From NCBI GenBank assembly GCA_020746835.1, contig JAGPNK010000001.1, forward strand, positions 2,418,001 through 2,482,000: DNA of 64,000 bases, given 5' to 3'. The DNA comes from Stachybotrys elegans. Lineage: Eukaryota; Ascomycota; Sordariomycetes; Hypocreales; Stachybotryaceae. Each line of letters starts with the position of its first letter. Within the stretch, counting starts at the first letter, position 1. Position numbers and translations under genes: made by a program. A model generated the notes under the pieces. The model saw only the letters and a list, made by a program, of their open reading frames with translations, had not been told where the DNA came from and did not search any database. This document shows, one piece after another, positions 1 to 11,269 of the stretch.

Positions 1-1
1 C

Positions 2-463
2 TCTCACGGACGTCGAACAAGGCAAGCCCCCCCATGGCTAACCATTCTCTTCAGGCTCCTCTCCTACCATATCCGGTCCATCCTCTCACCCTCCCGCCTC
101 CCACCCCTCCTGCGCACCCTCCGGGGCGTCCTTTTCCCCAACAACGCTCCAGGCACCTCGTCCTTGTTCCCACCGTCGTCGGAAGCCGAGCTGCACGCTT
201 TACGCCGCAGGGCCGCTAGTGCTCTTTGGGGCCTACTTCCGACCCAGGTGGGCAGGCTCTACTTTGGCGGCCGCTTATGGCGCCGCGAGGATCCCGGCGA
301 TGAGGCCATGGTCGACGAGGTAGAGGGTCTCTTGATGGTCCTCTCGGATGAGTACTGCAACAAGCACCTCATGTACGGCATCTTGGAGCTCATTCTCGTG
401 CGCCTGATGCCCGAGCTCAGCGAGAAATCCGTCGTGGAGCTGTGGGACGAGCGGTTGGGTTGA
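2..463 (+). CDS. PXA (PX-associated) domain protein, C-terminal part, cut by window edge
   Basis: One reading frame is open from base 2 to the TGA at 461-463, giving about 153 residues with no start in view, so this is the 3' part of a gene that begins outside the window. The sequence reads like the end of the fungal PX-associated (PXA) domain: a hydrophobic stretch (WLTILFRLLSYHIRS), then LLRTLRGVLFPNN, an ALRRRAASALW helix, and a C-terminal ESKSVVELWDER-type end preceded by LMYGILELILVRLMPEL. PXA domains occur in sorting-nexin-like proteins and in stand-alone fungal proteins; they are linked to endosomal or membrane trafficking. I cannot see whether a PX domain lies upstream. The in-frame ATG at 164 is internal and not a likely start, because homology-like sequence continues upstream of it. 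The assignment rests on recognised sequence pattern, not a search. Confidence 0.72.
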   Translation, partial: SHGRRTRQAPPWLTILFRLLSYHIRSILSPSRLPPLLRTLRGVLFPNNAPGTSSLFPPSSEAELHALRRRAASALWGLLPTQVGRLYFGGRLWRREDPGDEAMVDEVEGLLMVLSDEYCNKHLMYGILELILVRLMPELSEKSVVELWDERLG

Positions 464-1932
464 TAAAGGGGTTACATCAGACAGCATGTCATGACGTGTG
501 TTTACGAATTGATGATTTTTTAAGATAAATTTCTTGCCAACCGACACGGAGGAGGAAAGATGACGTTTTTCAAATGCACAAATGCCGCCCAGAGTCGTAT
601 TTGGAGTCTATCGGGAATAATGGTAGCTGCCTTGTCTCAGACGCCAATCCATTCCATCACAACATCTCCCTTGCCCTTATGGCGACCATGTGCGAGCCAC
701 AGACAGGCACCAGGGTGCGCAAACCACCCGACGCTCATCGTGTATCATAGGAGGTTTCCCCAGATTGCGTGCCCTTTGTTTGAGCAAGCAAAAGCTCCCC
801 GTTTCCCTTCCCAAATGCAAGCCCCCCCTATTATTCCCCCATTGCCCCTGCCACTCCCTGAAGACCCTGCCCACGAGATGTGGGAAAAAGATGGAAAATA
901 TAGGTCGAGAAGAAAAAAAAAAGATATGCAAGCATGAACATAGTCTGAATATAGCCCATTGAGAGAGAAGAAGAAGAAGAAGAAGAAAAGAATAAACAAT
1001 AAGAAATATGCCCTGAGTGCTTCTGAACTGTGAAGTTCGTTGCCCATTCTTATCCCGACCTGCCTACCATTCCTCGTTTGCCCCCGATGAAGGGGGCTAA
1101 GATAGTACAATGGTTCCCAGTCAATCCCTTGGAGATGCAAGACACAGATGAAACAGAGAAGAAGAAAGAAAAGAAAAGAAAAAGAAACGAAAAACCACAG
1201 GTACGAGAAGGAAGTAAAAGTAGATGAGGGGACAGAAAAAAGAAAGCCGAAAGGACCAGTCCACAAAACGTCAAAGTTCTCCTGCAGCGTATCCGGGCCG
1301 CGCGAGCAGCTGGGTAGAATTCTTGGATGGGGAATGATCAGGGTATAAGATAATGATAATGTTGTTGTTTTCACCCGTGGGGATTGTTCTTTCGCGTGCC
1401 TTTTTTTCTCTCTCTTCCCCCTCTTTCGCTGTCGCTGTCATCTCCTCACTCACCATCTCGCCAATGAGAAGTACGGACTGGCCCTCGTGGGGTTTTTGTT
1501 TTTGTTGCTTTGAGTAATGATATTTTGCTGTCGTTGCCGATGCTCTGTTGCCAGAATATATGGAGAATGCTCTCCCTCTTTTTCTTGTAAATGAAAAGCC
1601 AAGCGTTGGCTGAATTCCATGGGCTTGCGCGCCAATATATATGTCTCGATCGAATCATCGAGCAGGATTGTGCCTGAGGTCAAGTATGCGCACTAACGCG
1701 CCATTGCCGGTTGTCGGTTGTTGAAGAGATAGGTATGCCGAACAGCTGTGGTTTAGCCACGCTTCGTATCGTGCGCGTTGCGAGCCGTTGTGCGAAGAGT
1801 TACTAGAATGAGGTGTGTGGGTGATGTGTCGTGCTACACTCTGTGTCACACTGTACCCTGCAGATATGAAAGAGGCATTCGTGGGGGCGAGTGACGACTC
1901 CCAAGAATCATCTATCTCTCCCAGTCCAGCCG
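464..1932. other. Intergenic: convergent 3' ends, no gene seen
   Basis: This 1.5 kb lies between the stop of the PXA gene (+) and the stop of the CENP-B-like gene (-), so it should hold both 3' untranslated regions. It contains purine tracts, notably a GAA-type run near 965-985 and AAAGAAAAG-like DNA at 1150-1200. The ORFs here are low in complexity and I recognise none as protein. Confidence 0.6.
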
Positions 1933-3771
1933 TCAGCTCGATTCCATCAGTACCTCAGTTGCCTGCGGCATCTCGGTATCCCCTTCGGGGATCCTGGATA
2001 GCCCGCCCATGGAGGGGCGCGCAGCAGCCAGCTGATGAATTTGCAGTTTCTTGGTCAACTGCACCACCGCCATGTACTCGCTTTGGTCGAACTGACCATT
2101 GGAGCTCATGCTTTGGATGTAGCTCAGCAGCGTATTAGCAGCTCGGCGAGCGTCCTCCTGAGATGGCGAAACCGGAGACGAGTCTACTGAGTTGGACAAA
2201 GCACTTGATGACACAGGAGTTGCTGAGTTTCGCGCTGCCATACTAGGGTTGCTACTGGAACGGTGCAGGGTCGACGGGGATGTTAGGCTCGTGTCGAGTG
2301 CGAACGGCGCAGGCTGAAGCTCGCTTCTTGGAGAGTCAACTGCAGATGACGGAGCTGTTCCCGAGTGCTGGTTCCGTGGGGTCATGGGCTCCGTGCTGTT
2401 GCCCGATGACTGGTTGACGTAGTCAATATTCAGAGACGGGAAGGTGTTGCTTCTCTTCTCGCGATGGTGAAAGTCGGGGTTATTCGAGCCCATCTGCATA
2501 TTCTGGTCGAGGGGGAAGCTTCCCACGTTCGCGTCCGGCGAGAAGTTAAATGAGGCCGTTGGGCTGAGGGGAGCCCCTGAAAACGATGTGCTCGCCGTGT
2601 CTCGGAGATCACTTGTGAGGGAGGTTGTGGACTGGGATGCGGTTGGTCTGTACGTGAAGTCGAAGTCAACGGCTCCAGCGTTGAGCTCCTCGTCGCTGCG
2701 GCTCCCAGACAACGGCGAGAGTTGGCCCGTTGGCGACGCGGGAGATATGCCACCCGACAGCTTTTCCCTGCTGGTCTTTAGTACGGGGAGGGCTGTTGAT
2801 AACCTGGCACTGTCCGGAATGTTTGTCTCAGAAGCGCGACGCATCAGCCGGTTCCCACCGATGGCGTGCTTCTGCTTGAATTTCAGTAGCCAGTTGCTGT
2901 TGAGGCTAGGGAGCACGCTTTCTTGATTCCCGCTCGCATGGGCAAAGAGCTTAGCCTGCTCCATTATGTCCTCATCCTTGACCTCAAAGCCCCGCTGCTG
3001 TTGTCTCCTCACGTAGTTGCTCAGTGTTCGGTCGAAGTCGGGATGCTTTGCCTTGCTACGCTTCAAGGCTGCACTGTCTTGATCCTGATCACGTTTCAGA
3101 TACTGATCTTTCTGCCTAAGTACCTTCGATACCGTGCTGTTTCCAGTAATGTGTCAGATAGCGGTCCGAGTTAGATTTGTTGTCAAGGGAGAAACATACC
3201 TTCTCTCGACACCGAACCTTGCTCCGATATCTGCCTGGCGCGTACCAGGGTTTTCTTCATGATACAGGCACATGGCTCGTTTCTGCTCGTTGCTCAGCGT
3301 CTTCCGTGCCTTCTCATGCTGCGCTGGCAGTCGGGGCGCCTCCACGTGAGGAACAGGCGGAGCAGGCGGCATAGAGAGCGGAGGGGCCGAGTAGCTGCCC
3401 GAGGGGGTTGGATTCGTCAACTGACTTGGCCATGTGGTGTTTAGCATCGGCAGCTGATGGTGAGCCATCGGGGCGGAATGCTGTACGGGCTGTGCAGCTG
3501 CTGAATGAGACGGTTGTGGTATGGGTGTTGGCTGTATCATTTGGTGATGCTGCTGCTGCTGGGGCGGGGGAGGCGGCATGCGGCTGACCGTCTCTGTCGG
3601 CAAGCCATGTGTCATGTATGCGAAACCTCCATATTCGTTCATAGGGCTGTGGTTATACGGGCTGTGGCTGTATGGGCTGACACTCGCCCAGTTGTCGTTG
3701 CTGTACACATGGTTTTGGGCCATGGTCGAGTCCTGCCCCATGCTGACAGATCCATTAACAGCGTTGTTCAT
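1933..3771 (-). CDS. CENP-B/psq-type helix-turn-helix DNA-binding protein
   Basis: Two exons, 3771-3200 and 3136-1933, flank a 63-nt intron (donor GTATGT, acceptor ACAG). They join in phase 2 and give 591 residues. The N-terminal 150 residues are rich in Pro, Gln, Ser and His. Residues about 157-205 form a psq/Tc-type helix-turn-helix (KTLSNEQKRAMCLYHEE, then ADIGARFGVERSTVSKVLR); the intron falls inside its recognition region. Residues about 215-285 are a CENP-B-type DNA-binding domain (DRTLSNYVRRQQQRGF ... NSNWLLKFKQKHAIGG). No DDE transposase domain follows. The rest is Ser/Thr/Pro-rich with SPxSP-like motifs, and a short helix near residue 520 (DARRAANTLLSYIQSM). This looks like a domesticated, pogo-like DNA-binding factor, probably a nuclear regulator; the target is unknown. 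The GT-AG junction restores the HTH exactly, so the structure is well supported; the function is inferred. Confidence 0.88.
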
Positions 3772-4830
3772 CTTCTCTGTTGTGTCGCCTCACCAGCACG
3801 ATGGTCACACAGATGCCAGAACTCGCTGCTGTTCCCAGGCAATCGTTGCGCTGGGGGTGTGCCTGTGGCTTGCTGGTCGTTGAAGTAGGTTGAGGAGGGG
3901 ACGGTTATGCTTGACAGCAGAACAGTAAGTAGATGCACGCTCATGGATTCTGGATAACTGGGAGCTGCATGGTCTTGCTGGTAGGTTCCTTCAAGGCGCA
4001 CAAAGGGTCGTCCTGGCGTCGTACAGTTCGTGAAGTCCAGTGCTCCGTGAATGATATGTCCGTGGTGGTTCGATGAGAGCAGCTACGAGAGGACCACTGT
4101 GTGCACCAAACCGCTGTACCAAGGCATGAGCACGCACCCAAAAGGTATACCGAGTGCACCAGACCGCGAACAACAAAGTGCTTTGCCAATTCTCGCTCGT
4201 CTTTTCCTGGTCGTTCTCTCCCTCTCCCGGTAGCGACTATTGATGATGCGAGCGCCGTCGAGAAGGAGATTTTCCCACGCGAGAGGAGGGGAGGGTAAGA
4301 CACCAATGGCAAGTTCGGTCCGCCGGGCGTTCTGGTCGTCTCCCTCAAGCGTCTCTTTAGGGGAAACTGGGCGGTAACAACCTCGCCAGGCGACAATGGG
4401 TCCTAGTCTGACGACTTAAACAATAGAAGCGCCCAGAAGGAGTGTCCGGAGCGGAGAAGGGCACTGTGTGCCGAGTCGCAATGGCACTAATCACCCACCA
4501 GGACAGACAGAGCAGAAGAACAAGAATAATACAGGAAAGGAACAAGTGATTGGGGTAGGAGCAATAGAAGTAAATGGCGATGATACCGAGCTATGACACC
4601 TGGAAAGATGCCTCAGCGTCGAGATAGATCACCAGACGTCCAGATATGGTGTATCTCTGCACTTCATCCGTAGGGCCTCAGGGCAAGACACGCCGGTCAT
4701 ATGTATGCAGGAAGCCACAGGCAGGTGGGCATAGATCAACACCCAGAGGGGGTGCCTGGTGTACTCTGGAGTGTGTATACGCGAGCCCCTTCTGGGCAAG
4801 GGACCACTCTCGTGGGCAAAAAGAAGGGAA

Positions 4831-4847
4831 GGGGGGGGGGGGGGGGG
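4831..4847 (+). repeat. Homopolymer G tract (17 G)
   Basis: An uninterrupted run of 17 guanines preceded by purine-rich DNA. Such tracts can form G-quadruplex structure and are prone to length change or sequencing error. It lies in the gene-free block, about 1.1 kb upstream of the CENP-B-like start codon. Confidence 0.9.
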
Positions 4848-7294
4848 CTAGGGCAGACTGAGTGTGTGTGGAGTGTAGCCAAGGTAGCATCAACTCTCGC
4901 AAGGGTGGTATGGTCAGAGGGTGTGGGCGTACAAAGTATGTGCGGAAATGGTGTGCGAAGACTGTGTGTGCAAAGGAGGGACATGACAGGAATGATGGGG
5001 CTGCGACTTCGGGGTGTACGTAGTAGCATGGCCAGCGGACCAGGGAGTCAACGGGTGCCGTCCCATATACCCACGGGTCGAGGGAGTATGTACTCCAACC
5101 GCAGACAAGATTAAGCTGTTCAGGTCGATGGACTGGGGTTTGAGTTGTAGGGCGAGAAGAGGATGTGAGGAAGCCCACACCCGTAGTCTATATGATATGA
5201 TATGTAGTGTCCGGACGGAGGTAGTGGTTGAATGATTCACGGACCCATACTTTTTGGATGACTGCCCATCGCATCGAGTCTATCGGGGCCATCGAGACCA
5301 TAGGTACCGCCGGGCGAAGACTTGACGAGCGAAAGGCCGGGTAGGTCGTATGTCCCATACCCAGTGTATCATAGTTTAGAGCCAATCTCCCTCCCACAAG
5401 GGGGGTCGCCCTATGGCCGCCCTTGGCGGGAGAAGCTTCGGTAAGTGCAGAATGGCATTATCACAAGGAAATGATCGGGGCAAACAAGTAGTGATCGCTG
5501 AGGCCACCAGCCCGAGACAAACCCCGCGAGACCAGTTGCGCCCAGAAAATCCTTGTCGCTGTGGTTGTCTTGTACGACTGGTCTCGGCATACAACGATGG
5601 ACGAACGAATAACCCAGCTGAATGCCGGCAGTCACTACTGCGCCGATGGATACGAGGGGACGCAATGATTCTCAACGTCCAATTCCTCGTTGAAGATTAG
5701 TCCTGGCCAGCAAGGGCCAAGAGGCATGGCGGAGAAAGGGAGGGAGGGGCGTGGAAAAGGGCTTTGCCGAGTCAGTACCGCCTCTTGTGAGGCATTTCGT
5801 CAACAGTTCTCTTCCTGGCCAGAGTCCTGAGAGCTGTCGATGTTACTGTTGACCAAAGTTGGACAAGGGGAGGGGCCATGGAAGGGTGTGCCCAATTCGG
5901 GAGGGGGTGGTAGGCCTGGCCAGTGGCTCTTTCAGCCATGGGCTGGCTTCCCGTCTCATATTATTTCATTATAATAAAGCATCCTTCTGGTCTCGACAGC
6001 CCACGCCTAGCCCCAGACCTCTTCTTTCCGCGAAGCTAGTGGCCCAACTTGTCTCGGCCAGAACGTCATCCTTGGTGACTTTTATGTTTTTGTCCTGGCT
6101 CGGAGTGAACAGAGGCAGAGAGCGAGCAGAGTCGTGGCTAGGCAGTTTCATCACTGAACCATCATGCTTTGCCTGAGCAAACATTGTGGCCCCGCGACTA
6201 GATCGACTGATGGGCAAGATTTCGCCAGACGGGACGGCCGGCCGCGGGTGGCAGGGGACCCCAGCTGCCGCTAACTTCTCAAGCCCCGAGGATGTTTCCC
6301 TTGATACTGAAAATCCGCTCCGTCAAATTGCTGTGGTAATTGTCATCAGCCTCGGATCCCGAGGAGAGAGAGGGGGCCCTGCCAGTATCATTAGGCACGC
6401 TCCGGCAAGGCATGTCTGTGCAATATTGACATGCTGCTTTTTCTGGCGACATCCTGTTTCACCCAGAACACCGGCCGGTCGGTCGGAACATGGCAAAAAG
6501 TACGTAAGAAGACATGCTGTGATGTTTCTGCTTTTGCTGGTGGGTCTGGTTTCAGAGGTCCTGGGCAGTGCCAAAGGTGCCAGATGTCCCAGATGTCCGT
6601 CCAAGCACAGGTCGGAGGAGGTGAGCAGCGATTGGGAAATATCAGGTTTGCTATGCCTTAGCTCGAGCGGCACGGCTGTTGCTGGAGGTGCGCTCCTAGC
6701 GCAATGTCGGCCGAGCAGGGTAATAAGCAGGGTGCGATCGGCTCACTAAAGGTTAGGCACTGGTCCACAGGTGGGAGAAGATCCTTGTTGTCAAGCTCCA
6801 GTCCAGTCTGATAAAGCGGGCAATCCCTGTCGGGCCCTGGCAGCTCGACGATGGCCATAGCGGTAAACGACAGCCAGTCAGACCGGGTAGGGCGAAGGCC
6901 TTGCGTGGTCATCCGCTCGCTCATCAACAAACCATAAGTCTGCGGTTGGATAGGAGTCTGGATTACAGATACGTAGCGTTCGTATCGCAGAGGCTTGCTG
7001 AGACACCCCCATCCGCGCTTCAAGGTCTTGTTTTTTCCCCCTCCCCGCTATGGCTGTCGACGTATTGAATAGCAGCTTTTCTCTCGAGGATCATTCGTCT
7101 GATATATTAACCATGCAGATGGTATGGCCAGTCACAGGCCAGATGCGGTTGCGATAGGTGGTGTGGTGCCTGCATCTCTTCTTCGTGTGGTGTGTGGGTG
7201 TGGGTGTGAGCGTGACCGTGCGCGGCAGCTGTGCGTGCCTGCTGCTGTCTCTTCTTGGACCTGTGCCTGGGCCTCCCATTCTGCGGCCTGCGAC

Positions 7295-7348
7295 CTGCAT
7301 CTGCATCTGCACCTGCGCCTGCGCCTACGCCTATGCCTACGTCTGCAC
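7295..7348 (+). repeat. Degenerate hexamer tandem repeat (CTGCAT/CTGCGC), 9 units
   Basis: Nine 6-bp units run CTGCAT, CTGCAT, CTGCAC, CTGCGC, CTGCGC, CTACGC, CTATGC, CTACGT, CTGCAC. It is a diverged minisatellite in intergenic DNA. The ORFs that cross it on both strands have repetitive translations that are an artefact of the repeat. Confidence 0.85.
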
Positions 7349-10300
7349 CTCTCCGTGCACGACACCTCGTTGGCTCCGGCGGTCGGGAGTCGACAGGTAC
7401 CGTGCCACACCTGGAGGAGACCCAGAAACGCGACCACTCCCAAAACACTCGTTGTCGATTCCTGGGAATTGGCCTGTCCGTCATAATTCCATCGTCTTAT
7501 TCTTCCTGCTTTTGACAGTCTGCATACTGTGGGTCGATGGGCCGCTGCGACCACCCATTCTCCAGGCATGGCTGTCCATGCAACCCCAGACAGAAGCTCG
7601 GGATCCTAACAAGATCTGCTTCAGCAAACGTCGGGAGAGTTGGTGGGACTCGACATTCCATGCGCGGCGCTTTGACCACAGCCAGCTTGGATGGGAGTAG
7701 GGGACCTCCATCACATGCACGAGCGAAAGGCATGTTGTAAGACGTCAAATGAAAACATCGGAAGCTTGATAAGAATGATAAGGCCAGCCGCAGGTAGAGG
7801 CATGGAGGCGTTGGGTGTTGTCAACCTCGCCTACGAAAGCCATTGGGTTAGCATGTAGGTCAAGTCAAGTTGGCAGCCTGCCTCCAAGGTCTAGGTTAGT
7901 ACTTAGTCATCGGCGGCGGGCGTGCTTTCCTTGGTACTTTCTTGCTTCCTGCTGCTCACCACCCCATCTTCTAGCCTTTCCGCACTCAAGGAGACCTTCT
8001 TGTCCTCCATTCCTTCCTTCTTCGTCCCGTGGCAAGTCGCGCCCTGAATCCTTCCTACTAATCTTGATGGTTCCCTTCCCGGCCGTCTACCCGCTGAAAC
8101 GTCAAAATCTTTTGCACAGCCTCGTTTCTGGACGTTTGTCAGAGCCATCATTATCGCATTGGCTTTGCAACTTCTGGTGTCTCAACGCTGGCACCTGAGG
8201 CGATCAAGAAAGAGGTCTTAGCACCGGCAACCCTGCTTGGCACCGCAAGTTCCTTTCTGGTCCGATGGACACAATCTCAATCAGCAAGAGGATGGGGGAA
8301 GCCTCCCAATGCGTAAACTCGTTCCGCCGCCTTCTGTCTCCCCCCGCTCGCTTCTCTTCGGACCATCATCATTGGCTACAGCCGCCAATTCCTAGGGTCG
8401 CCATTGGGCAGCAGCACAATATACCAAGCGAACAAGAACAGGCCAGACCGGGTTGAGGCCTTGGGCAAGGCAGTGGGCGGGGACAATGGCCTATTTCCGA
8501 AAGCTACCCGGCTTCTTTCCAGTTGGTCAGCTCCGTCCAGCATCCTTGACAATGGCCAAATACGGTATCTCTCTGTGGAGAAGGTTGCATGGGATCCACC
8601 CACAAGGTCAACATCACTGCAACTCAAGCTGCCTCATGAAGGAGAGAGGACATTCGGTCTCTTGCTTCGGAATAACCCCAAGTCCCTACGGCTTCCAGAC
8701 TTTGTTCGCCTCGAGGATGAACCTTCCCTCCCTCTCGCTTCTACAATGTTGCATCGACCCTACTCGCGCGTGTGTCTGGTTTTCCCACTTCCGTTGACAC
8801 TCATGTCCACCATCATACCATACCCGGGTCTTTCAAAGGGGTCTCGTCCCCGAGCCGGTGACCCAGGTTGTGCAGTAACGGATAGACCCGTATTACGGCC
8901 TGGTGCTGGTGTTTCCGCACTGCTCGGATTCCGCTACCATCCCCTGTCGGCCAGGTGCTCAAGGCCCAACTAGTCAGAAGGCGGATGTTGGTTGTGCCTC
9001 ATACCACACCCATTCGCGTCACAATCGGGCTAAGCCTTGTGGCCATCACCGCTTCCCTCCCCGGCATTGCGCTAACCAGTAGGAGACGGAAGAAACGAAG
9101 CAGATGAACTAGACAAAGAAGATAACAGTGATGAAGGAGATGATAGGGAACATTACTATCAGGTGGCACTAGCACCCGCGTCCTCTACGACATCCCGCCC
9201 TTGATATTCCGGATCAACGAGCCCTACGACCATTGCCCAACTTGGGAAGATTACCATGAGGAGAAGGGAAGAGAGATACGCGGAGTCGATACCCTGTGTC
9301 GACCTGCAGCCTGCACAGACAGATGCGGGTTGAAGCACGATTGCTGCCCAGGCAGTCTGTGTCAATGGGCTAGCAATAAGATCGTACGTGGGGAACCGGA
9401 GCTACAACCACACTTGGGGATGCTGGAGCTGGGGTGCGTCTGCCGCCTTGCCAGCAGAAGAGCCCTTGTGCAACATCGGCAAGGCTCTTTGGCCGAGAGC
9501 AAGGATAGGTGAGCTACCCCTGCCATCCACTCTTCCCTCTCTTCTCAAGCTTCCTGCGCACCTCCATCTTCTTCTTTCACTCCTCTTTTGACTCTCATGT
9601 CTTCCCCATCCATCCCACACGCGGATAGCGCTGAGCGCGGATGATGTCTTCTGCGGTGATCTCACCCTGTTTCCGTACGTGCAGGCATTACCCCAACTCA
9701 CGGCAGTCAATGCACAATATTCCCCTGGTGACTCGCACCCGTTGTGGCAGAGACGAGTCGCTTGTCCGCCTTGTTCTAACCCTATCCCACAGGACTATTC
9801 GCCCCTTTCAGCCTCCTCCATCCAGACCATTGTCATCTCGCCGCAGCCCCGGACGCTGTATGTACATGTAGTCAACCGTCCTACGCACTGCAGATTAGTT
9901 GATCTACGAAATGCATCATGTCTGTGCGGGATTCGGCTCGGCCCCCCTCCCCCTTCTTCCTAGCCCCCGCCTCGCCCTTCTCTCGCAAGTCTGGCCAGAG
10001 ACGCACGACTCTGGTTCCCTCATGGGTTCCTACGCTAGGCGATAGGTGGCCCTTGTGCATCAAAAAGTGACGACTGTGGGATTGCTGGTCGCAAAAGGTA
10101 CGTGCGAGCACCTCCAATCGTCATCACCCTGTCCGTCCCATCCATCCATCATCCATTCTTCCCTTTACATCACCAGCCGAGCCAGATCCTTGGTGAGTGT
10201 GACTTCACCGCTAGCCTAGTGCTTCTGCCGACCCACCATTGTGGTCTTGCTCGGCGGCAAGAGAAGCATTCTGAAAGGCTCAAATCAGTCTGCCTCCATG

Positions 10301-11269
10301 GTGTAAGCCGGCCAGAACCAGCCTAATAAGCGCCGAAATGCAGGCCAAGCCCCGTTTCACAACACTCCCCACCCTCCTCGCCGACCTGCACTGCATCCCA
10401 CGTTTCTGCTGGGAAGTATGGCCGCAGATCGGGCGACCCTCGGCTATGTATGCAGGTCGAGGCAACAACCTTGACTTTTTCTCTCTTGGTCACCGCGCCC
10501 ACATTTGCACACATGCGACCTTCCACTGGGGTAAAGCTTGGACCGAAATGGGATATGTTTTGGTTGAATCGAACTCGATGCGACTACACAATACTCCCCT
10601 ACACAGCATCGTCATGGAGCCGAGATGCACACTTGGGTGCCCATCGGCCTCCCACGGAGCATGGATGCGCACAGTACCTTGCCTTGCCTTGCCTCCAAAG
10701 GGTAGGGATGCTAATATCCACCCACTACGGCACCACCACCAGACGTGCGTGATGCCCATCCGGGCTTGTCCAGGCTTGATGGTACGCTTCCCGCAGCATA
10801 CTTCCCTGCTACATCGGCCAACATCCTCGCCACTCCTTGGCAACCCGTCCAGGTTCGTCCTTATCTTATCCTGCCTCATCTTGCACACGAACCATATCGT
10901 TTCCCTTCGAAACATCGCCCTTGGATCATTATTACTGATCCAACTAGACAGCTCCGCATGAATCAAGGCCATGGGGGGGTTTGGCATCATCCGATATATG
11001 TGAGCACGAAATGACCCCAGCACCATCCCGGCATCGACAGATTGTGGGTTCGCCCTCGCCCGTCAGTATCCAGACTCCAGGTACTGTACTTCTTTCGGTG
11101 CGGAAAATTTTAACAATGATTGAATGTCTTTAGCAATCGGTCGGCTGTTTGTGTTTCCCTGTGACAATCGGAGCCGCACAGGCTGGTGACACCTGTAGCA
11201 CGGTACCAAAGTTGGGATGACCCAGACGATATGACCCTCCCCAATCTGGCAATCAAGTCGTCGCTGATT

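Larger units (their letters stand above)
3772..11269. other. Long gene-free block upstream of the CENP-B-like gene
   Basis: About 7.5 kb separates the start of the CENP-B-like gene from the 3' end of DRG1, both on the minus strand. I examined the ORFs on both strands (up to about 207 codons, e.g. 10338-10961 + and 8404-8973 +) and recognise no domain, conserved motif or plausible exon chain. I also see no tRNA, 5S or rRNA gene. The block holds a 17-G run, a hexamer repeat and simple-sequence tracts, listed separately. It may contain a long promoter or spliced leader of the CENP-B-like gene, or non-coding RNA; the sequence alone does not show which. Confidence 0.5.
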
